Positions 1-4,763 of a stretch of 8,281 bases of DNA are shown in pieces; position 1 is the first letter of the stretch, and each line of letters starts with the position of its first letter. The notes under the pieces are model-generated. The model had not been told where the DNA came from. It did no database searches and saw only the letters and a program-made list of their open reading frames with translations. The translations under genes were made by a program, and so were the position numbers. Source of the stretch: CAYWHE01 sp964458125 (GTDB taxonomy: Bacteria > Bacteroidota > Bacteroidia > AKYH767-A > OLB10); the NCBI GenBank assembly GCA_964458125.1, contig CAYWHE010000189.1, forward strand, positions 1 through 8,281. Reading direction: 5' to 3'.

Positions 1-510
1 ACCCGAGAGATTATCCACCGCCAGTGAATTTGCCTGGTCACTGCCTGTTCCTGTAGCTCCGTTATAGGTCTTTTTCCATTTAAACCCTCCGGCATCGTTA
101 AATTTGACCGTTAAATACTGGTTGCCGCTGGCTGCGGAAACAGAATACCCGGTAACATACAACTGGCCCTTTTGGTCAACGGTTATATCCTCAGGCGTAT
201 CGTTATTGCTTCCATTACTGTTATAAGTACCGGACCATAAAATGGATCCGGCAGGATTCAGTTTGGCAACCACCCAGTCGCTGCCCGATACCCCGTTATT
301 GCCAATCTGTCCGGCGACATAAATATTTCCGTCTCCATCGATGGTGATATCCTTGCCTGAATCAGACGAGCCTCCGGGGCCCCAGAAATAATTCCGCCAT
401 TGTTCCACCAGCGAACTGTTGTATTTAATGATGGCCATATCATTTCCATAAAACGAATCATAATAAAAACTGATCACGATGTATATGCTTCCATCCTGGG
501 CAATCACCAT
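1..510 (-). repeat. Propeller blades with an exact 54-residue (162-base) period
   Basis: Within the left-edge protein, the equivalent strands MVIAQDGSIY (residue 123), ITIDGDGNIY (177), ITVDQKGQLY (231) and LAVDNLSG (285) begin exactly 54 residues apart. In DNA the units start at 510, 348, 186 and 24; the last is cut by the window edge. Each unit also has a second strand ending in an aromatic-rich turn (IIKYNSSLVEQW, VVAKLNPAGSILW, TVKFNDAGGFKW). The copies have diverged in sequence but not in length. The first unit is the least regular. Confidence 0.75.
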
Positions 511-876
511 CCTGCCCGGAATATCATTGTGCGGAAAACTGTCGGATGCACTGTGGTTTGTCAGGTGCAGCGCAGAAACTATACTTCCCGTCAGACGGTT
601 ATAACGCTCCAATACCACTTCTGTTCCGACGGCATAGGGTGATGGTGACAGAGGCAATGAATAATACTCCTTACCTAAAACATAAATATCATTGTTCAGC
701 GGACTATAACTCAAATCCCTCGTACCGGTGGTGGGATCCAGTCCCAGAATATTGGGCCGGCTGCCGTTGTGATATGATGTCCAGGTAACCGGCTGGGAAT
801 TGCCTGTCAATGCCAGTAACAAAAGACAGAAAGTCAAACTGTTGAATAATGCAAAGGATTTTCCTGGTTTTTTCAT
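1..876 (-). CDS. Secreted SBBP-type beta-propeller protein, N-terminal part (runs off the left edge)
   Basis: The reading frame opens at the ATG at 876 and stays open to base 1, giving 292 codons with no stop, so the C-terminus lies outside the window. Residues 1-28 form a signal peptide: MKKPGKS, then a hydrophobic core around LTFCLLLLALTG, with a probable cut near NSQ. From about residue 120 the protein has regular blades of the SBBP/beta-propeller kind. The motif ITIDGDGNIYVAG is followed by a segment such as DWVVAKLNPAGSILWSGTY, and equivalent strands start at residues 123, 177, 231 and 285. Proteins of this family in Bacteroidota are exported and often end in a T9SS sorting domain; that end is not visible here. 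It is transcribed in the same direction as the stress-protein gene behind it, but 301 bases separate them, so it probably has its own promoter. Its ligand and role are unknown. The coding call is strong; the family call rests on the blade pattern. Confidence 0.9.
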   Translation of the reverse strand, partial: MKKPGKSFALFNSLTFCLLLLALTGNSQPVTWTSYHNGSRPNILGLDPTTGTRDLSYSPLNNDIYVLGKEYYSLPLSPSPYAVGTEVVLERYNRLTGSIVSALHLTNHSASDSFPHNDIPGRMVIAQDGSIYIVISFYYDSFYGNDMAIIKYNSSLVEQWRNYFWGPGGSSDSGKDITIDGDGNIYVAGQIGNNGVSGSDWVVAKLNPAGSILWSGTYNSNGSNNDTPEDITVDQKGQLYVTGYSVSAASGNQYLTVKFNDAGGFKWKKTYNGATGTGSDQANSLAVDNLSG

Positions 877-1177
877 GTGTAGCGGAATAAGGTTAAAAGG
901 TTTTGAATGATTCCGAAATTTATATTTTTATCCCTTGCCAGTCAAGTCCCTGGCAAAAAAAGATCTGAAACCATATTTATCCTTTCCGGCCGGCAGAATG
1001 ACGGAACCTCATCAAAAATAATAATGCCTTCCGGCCTACCGGTGGTCAGGTAATACGAATGTCAATTGTGAATCATGTTTGGAGAACAGCATGTTACAGA
1101 GGATTCCTCCTTCACCGCAAAACTTTTCCTTCGGTTTCCATCCCGGTCAGAACCCGTAAACAGGATCCCGAAGCCTG
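877..1177. other. Intergenic spacer between the propeller gene and the stress-protein gene
   Basis: These 301 bases hold the candidate promoter and dyad at 915-955 and no convincing gene. A 60-codon plus-strand frame starting at 1059 has no protein-like character and runs antisense into the stress-protein gene. No clear terminator follows the stress-protein stop: a 6-bp stem (1159-1164 with 1174-1179) overlaps the stop codon but has no T-run after it on the minus strand. A small palindrome, GAGGATTCCTC, lies at 1099-1109 and has no evident role. Confidence 0.6.
915..945 (-). promoter_or_regulatory. Candidate Bacteroidota promoter for the beta-propeller gene
   Basis: Reading the minus strand, TAAATTTC at 922-915 is a 7-of-8 match to TAnnTTTG. 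TTGA at 945-942 lies 19 bases upstream in the -33 position. This would place transcription start roughly 30 bases before the ATG at 876. A short dyad, TGCCAG/CTGGCA (936-941 and 950-955), straddles the -33 element. Both boxes are imperfect, so the call is tentative. Confidence 0.35.
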
Positions 1178-2002
1178 TTATTTATGGCAAATGAGCACCG
1201 GGTATTCCGGATTATTGGTCAGGTTTTTAATGATATTCTGATGAAAAATCCTGTATAGAATACTATGTTCTTCATAACACACGGCCAGCATATCAGAACC
1301 TGATTGATTCATATAACCATCAATGGCATGGGCGGGATTGGCATTGAACAGTTGCTCGAAGGAAATTTTCCGATCCCCTTTCAACTCTTCTCCGGCCAGT
1401 CTGGAAAAGGCATTAAAGGCTTCCTTGCTGATGACGGTATCGCTTTCACTGACATGCAATACATGAAGGACGGGATTAAAATTAGAAAGGAATTTTTTAA
1501 GCTGTTCCAGGAGGAGGGTGTCGCCCTTGTTATAACCGGATGCAAACACCACCCTGCTGAGGGTTTTATAACTGACATCCTGTGGAACGATCAGGACCGG
1601 TTTACCCGACTTTTTTGCCAGCCTGAAACTATGACTTCCGAAATAAAATTCATAGAGCGAATCTGTCCCGTTTGTGCCGATGATGACCAGGTCAAACTGT
1701 TCTGATTCTTCTCCTGCTGCTTTCTCAAACCGGCTCATGGCCGGCACAATTTCGTAGTCACAGGAAATTTTAAAGAGTTTATTGATGTCGCTGCAATAGG
1801 CGTCCATTTTTTCAGCGGTATGCCGGGCCTCGACTACTGATTCCCGTTCTCCCCCACTGAACATGCTCACGCCTTCACTCATATATACTTTCTGAATATT
1901 CAGCAGTGTCAGCGTGGCGCTGTACTGTTGACAGAATTTGGCTGCATATTCAATAGCGTTGATAGATGCAGTTGAAAAATCAGTGGGACAGAGAACTTTC
2001 AT
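1178..2002 (-). CDS. Universal stress protein with two tandem UspA-like domains
   Basis: A 274-residue cytoplasmic protein with two fused UspA-fold domains, about residues 1-140 and 147-274, the usual size for tandem Usp proteins in Bacteroidota. Domain 1 begins MKVLCPTDFS, the typical first strand with the nucleotide-contacting Asp. It has the complete ATP-binding signature G-x2-G-x9-G-S at G109, G112, G122 and S123, followed by KSGKPVLIVP. Domain 2 keeps the fold pattern (VVFASGYNKGDTLLLEQL and the final PVLICHK) but lacks that signature: the corresponding stretch reads VCYEEHSILYRIFHQN. Proteins of this family bind ATP and influence survival under stress, often as dimers; the target here is unknown. 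I chose the ATG at 2002. The ATG at 2032 would add only MPLNHQKSIP, and it lies inside a perfect -7 promoter box at 2030-2037. The gene stands alone, with long spacers on both sides. Confidence 0.93.
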   Translation of the reverse strand: MKVLCPTDFSTASINAIEYAAKFCQQYSATLTLLNIQKVYMSEGVSMFSGGERESVVEARHTAEKMDAYCSDINKLFKISCDYEIVPAMSRFEKAAGEESEQFDLVIIGTNGTDSLYEFYFGSHSFRLAKKSGKPVLIVPQDVSYKTLSRVVFASGYNKGDTLLLEQLKKFLSNFNPVLHVLHVSESDTVISKEAFNAFSRLAGEELKGDRKISFEQLFNANPAHAIDGYMNQSGSDMLAVCYEEHSILYRIFHQNIIKNLTNNPEYPVLICHK

Positions 2003-2029
2003 GGGAATTGATTTTTGATGGTTTAAAGG

Positions 2030-2037
2030 CAAAAATA
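2030..2037 (-). promoter_or_regulatory. -7 box of the stress-protein promoter
   Basis: The minus strand reads TATTTTTG, a perfect TAnnTTTG match, about 28 bases before the chosen ATG at 2002. This predicts a short leader of roughly 20 bases. No good -33 TTTG is found at the usual 19-base spacing, where the sequence is TACA. The position argues against translation from the ATG at 2032. Confidence 0.5.
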
Positions 2038-2170
2038 CCCAAAATCAACCATCCTTTGTATGAGGAAGTTCAATTTATAAAATGATGCCCCTCAGGTACC
2101 AGACCGGGCAGGGAACCCATGGAACTCCGCCCTGATTTCAAGCATTCTTACCCGATTACCGGCCAGACTC

Positions 2171-2446
2171 CTATCCGCATGGCGTCCTTACCAGTGAATG
2201 TCTGATCAAATTCCTGTAAGATTTATCCTTCGGGTCAGCCGGTTTTGCCGAAGAAAATTCAATAATTGCCTGGTTACCCGGCCTGTATGTCAGCCTGCGG
2301 GCAGCCAGGCCTCCCCTGAATTGTCAAAACAAGTCCGGCCTTCCGGGTTTTTCTGACGCATGCCCGTTATAATCAGTCCATCCGTAGTAATGGAAAGCCC
2401 TGCCAACTTCCTTCCCGTTGACATAAACATCCCGCCCTGTAAGCAT
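2171..2446 (-). pseudogene. Possible relic of a small coding sequence with one internal stop
   Basis: On the minus strand a frame runs from the ATG at 2446 to a TAG at 2171-2173. It is 92 codons long and interrupted once, by TGA at 2324-2326. The first part (40 residues) includes DVYVNGKEVGRAF; the second part (50 residues) includes GNQAIIEFSSAKPADPKDK. Both look moderately protein-like, and NGKEVGR resembles a surface-loop motif seen in jelly-roll domains, but I recognise no family. There is no promoter or start context worth noting. It may equally be chance open frame in a spacer of balanced composition. Confidence 0.15.
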
Positions 2447-2463
2447 TTACATGCAATTAACCG

Positions 2464-2492
2464 TTTTCAGAAGGTACGGGGTTCTATCTTGG
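2464..2492 (+). promoter_or_regulatory. Weak candidate promoter for the repeat-protein gene
   Basis: TATCTTGG at 2485-2492 matches TAnnTTTG at all but one position. TTTT at 2464-2467 lies 17 bases upstream, slightly short of the usual spacing. The predicted start point is about 35 bases before the ATG at 2535. The A/T-rich run GGTTAAAATCGC directly before the ATG suits Bacteroidota translation starts, which seldom use a Shine-Dalgarno sequence. Confidence 0.28.
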
Positions 2493-2534
2493 ATAACAAC
2501 CGGTATGATTCATCGTATACAGGGTTAAAATCGC

Positions 2535-4763
2535 ATGTACATGAACAAGCTGCTTCCTGTTTTTCTTATTTGGTTATCCGCCTCCCCGGCACAGGCCCAG
2601 CATGCTTCATGTCCGAATTGCACGCAACCCGGCAATAACCTGGTGACCAATGGCGACTTCAGCCAGGGCAATACCGGTTTTGCTTCCAACCTCACGTACT
2701 CGGCTACCGGATCCTCTAACCCGGGAAAGTATGCCGTACGAAACCAGGCCAACACGTTCTGGATCGGCGGTTGCTCGGTGACAGATCATACCAGCGGAGG
2801 AGGAACCAATATCCTTTGCGTGGATGGAAAAACAAGCGGTCTTACCGTGGCCTGGGAACAAAACGTAACCAATCTGCAGCCCAACACGGATTACATATTC
2901 AGTTTTTATATCCGCTTTGCCATCTGCTCACCGCAGGGTATTACGCCTTCCCTGTACGTTTACATTAACGCGGGGCAAACGGGTGATACCATCATGGTGA
3001 ATTCCGCCAACTGGCGGAAATGTTCCTGGGCCTGGAATTCCGGTACGGCCACCAGCGCAGTTTTGCAGATCATCGACTCTTCCAAAGGCGGTCCGGGTAA
3101 TGACTTTATTATTGATGATATTGCATTAACCGATTGCAGCATCCTGTTTACGGCAAATGCAGGGCCTGACCTGAACGTATGTGCCGGAAGTCCCGTCCAG
3201 CTTAACGGGACGGGAACAGGAACGGCATCCTGTTATTGGAGCGGGCCGGCTTATCTGGACAGCTACACCACCTGCAACCCTTTCTTTAATTGCCCGTTTC
3301 CCGGTAATTTCCTGTATATTTTTGATTACAGTTCAGGTTCCTGTCTGGCAACGGACTCCATGTGGGTTCATGTAAATGCCTGGCCTGTAAAACCCGTCAT
3401 CACACAACTGGCCGACAGCCTCCTCGCCCCATGGTCGTATGGATATCAATGGTACAGCTCAACCGGCATGCTGCCCGGGGAAACGAACCGGTATTTTCTT
3501 CCGGTACAGGCCGGGTATTATTCTGTTTCTGTTTTCAATTCAGCAGGCTGTTCGGCTTCATCCGACTCTTTGCTTTATACACCTTGCAGCCAGCTGATAA
3601 CCGTGGATGCCGGACCCGACCAGGTGGTCTGCGCTGGTCTGCAGGTTAACCTGCAGGCCAACAGCAATGGTCCGTCCAGCTGCACCTGGAGCGGACCTCC
3701 TGGTCTGGATAATTACCAGGCCTGTAATCCTTCCTTCAGTTCCTCAACAGGCGGGACATACACCTACCTGGTGACGGCCATCCTGTCGGGATGCCTGGCA
3801 CAGGATTCCGTTTCCGTCAGCGTAAACAGCCTGCCGTCGCAACCGGTTATTTCCAGGAATGCGGATACGCTATTCGCCAATTCAGCAGGCCCATGGCAAT
3901 GGTACAGGTCCGGCAGTCTTCTAAACGGGGCAACGGATTCCTGGTATTTACCAGCTGTCAATGATTATTACCAGGTGGAAGTCTCCAATCCACAAGGATG
4001 TTCCAGCCGCTCCGATTCGGCGTTTTTTCAATTCTGTGCTGAAGCGTTGACGGTCGCAGCCTGTGCGGATACGGCGGTATGTGCAGGAACTCCCTGTACC
4101 CTCTCCGTTTCCGGCACAGGAACCGGAAATTACCTCTGGTCGGGTCCTCCCGGGCTTGACAATTACGCCTCCAACTCACCGGTATTCATGCAGACCAGCG
4201 GTGGCGATTATGCGTATTTCGTAACCGGTCATCTGGACGGATGCCTGGCAACAGATACCGTAAATATTCACGTTCATAACCTGCCACCGGTTCCGCTGGT
4301 CACCCAGCAGGCTGACTCCCTGGTTTCTTCTCCTGCCCTTTTTTACCAATGGTATTCAGGGAATTCAGCTTTGGTTAATGACACATCCTTCTTCCTGGTT
4401 CCGCTTCAAAATGGCTATTACTACGTGGTGATCACCGATCAGAACGGCTGTGCATCATCCTCCGATTCCATTGTACCGGGATTTACCTCCATATCGGAAA
4501 CAACAGGGCATCTGGACATGCTCATCCGGTATGATGAAACCGCCTCGCAGGTAATTATTCAGAACAACAGCAATACTCCGGAAACGATAACGGCAGGCCT
4601 GTATGACATTTCCGGGAAAAGGCTACAGCGTCTTTCCGGAAGGTGTCAGCCTGGAACAGCAATGATCATACATACCGGAAGACTTCCGGCGGGCATCTAC
4701 TTTCTACAGGTAACAACAGAAAAAAGCAATTTATTCAGCCGCATCCTGGCAGGCAACCCTTAA
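2535..4763 (+). CDS. Secreted multidomain protein: jelly-roll-like domain, three Ig/PKD-like repeats, T9SS sorting domain
   Basis: A 742-residue exported protein. Residues 1-22 are a signal peptide with core LLPVFLIWLSASPAQA; the ATG at 2541 (MNKLLPVF) is as good a start as the one given. Residues 33-200 resemble a carbohydrate-binding-module type jelly roll: it begins NLVTNGDFSQGNTGF and ends DFIIDDIALTDC. Residues 201-650 are three repeats of exactly 150 residues. Each has a PKD/Ig-like half (AGPDxxVCAG, WSGP, LDxY, GCLAxD) and a second Ig-like half (QWY, then a Gly-Cys near its end). Residues 653-742 are a T9SS type A sorting domain (LYDISGKRL, LPAGIYFLQV), though the tail SRILAGNP is unusual. 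The protein is expected to be exported, moved across the outer membrane by T9SS and fixed at the surface or released. Its ligand is unknown; an adhesive or glycan-binding role is inference. Its stop overlaps that of the convergent receptor gene. Confidence 0.93.
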   Translation: MYMNKLLPVFLIWLSASPAQAQHASCPNCTQPGNNLVTNGDFSQGNTGFASNLTYSATGSSNPGKYAVRNQANTFWIGGCSVTDHTSGGGTNILCVDGKTSGLTVAWEQNVTNLQPNTDYIFSFYIRFAICSPQGITPSLYVYINAGQTGDTIMVNSANWRKCSWAWNSGTATSAVLQIIDSSKGGPGNDFIIDDIALTDCSILFTANAGPDLNVCAGSPVQLNGTGTGTASCYWSGPAYLDSYTTCNPFFNCPFPGNFLYIFDYSSGSCLATDSMWVHVNAWPVKPVITQLADSLLAPWSYGYQWYSSTGMLPGETNRYFLPVQAGYYSVSVFNSAGCSASSDSLLYTPCSQLITVDAGPDQVVCAGLQVNLQANSNGPSSCTWSGPPGLDNYQACNPSFSSSTGGTYTYLVTAILSGCLAQDSVSVSVNSLPSQPVISRNADTLFANSAGPWQWYRSGSLLNGATDSWYLPAVNDYYQVEVSNPQGCSSRSDSAFFQFCAEALTVAACADTAVCAGTPCTLSVSGTGTGNYLWSGPPGLDNYASNSPVFMQTSGGDYAYFVTGHLDGCLATDTVNIHVHNLPPVPLVTQQADSLVSSPALFYQWYSGNSALVNDTSFFLVPLQNGYYYVVITDQNGCASSSDSIVPGFTSISETTGHLDMLIRYDETASQVIIQNNSNTPETITAGLYDISGKRLQRLSGRCQPGTAMIIHTGRLPAGIYFLQVTTEKSNLFSRILAGNP
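3135..4484 (+). repeat. Three tandem 450-base (150-residue) repeats
   Basis: The units are 3135-3584, 3585-4034 and 4035-4484. Landmark residues fall exactly 150 apart: C216/C366/C516, W235/W385/W535, C270/C420/C570, W306/W456/W606 and C339/C489/C639. They align with no gap. Counting by hand over the 150 positions gives about 44% identity (units 1 and 2), 41% (2 and 3) and 39% (1 and 3). Shared residues often use different codons: WSGPPGLDNY is identical in units 2 and 3 but the Ser is AGC in one and TCG in the other. The duplication is therefore old and the protein sequence has been under selection. Confidence 0.92.
4760..4763. other. Interlocked convergent stop codons in TTAA
   Basis: The plus-strand gene ends with TAA at 4761-4763 and the minus-strand receptor gene ends with TAA at 4762-4760. 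The two stops share the palindrome TTAA. There is no intergenic space, and I see no hairpin with a T-run close to either stop, so the two mRNAs probably overlap at their 3' ends. Confidence 0.95.

Larger units (their letters stand above)
2003..2534. other. 532-base spacer between two divergent genes
   Basis: This stretch separates the divergent stress-protein and repeat-protein genes. It holds their promoter candidates at each end (2030-2037 and 2464-2492). The middle has mixed composition and no intact gene of normal size on either strand. At 2331-2350 an 8-bp stem with two G-U pairs (AAGTCCGG / CCGGGTTT around CCTT) is followed by TTC. It resembles a weak plus-strand terminator, but no plus-strand gene precedes it. 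A 92-codon plus-strand frame starting at 2360 overlaps the signal peptide of the next gene and is not protein-like. A possible minus-strand relic is listed separately. Confidence 0.55.

Noticed and set aside
1159..1179. Hairpin overlapping the stress-protein stop codon as a terminator
   Set aside because: The stem is only 6 bp with a 9-base loop, and no T-run follows it on the minus strand.
1304..1705. 133-codon plus-strand frame opposite the stress-protein gene
   Set aside because: The opposite strand carries a clear two-domain Usp with an ATP-binding motif; this frame is its shadow.
2331..2351. Stem-loop with a short T tail as a plus-strand terminator
   Set aside because: Two of eight pairs are G-U, the T tail is short, and no plus-strand gene lies upstream to be terminated.
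3135..4484. The tandem 450-base units as a recent duplication or mobile repeat
   Set aside because: The units share only about 40% of residues and differ widely in synonymous codons, so they are old protein domain repeats, not DNA-level repeats.
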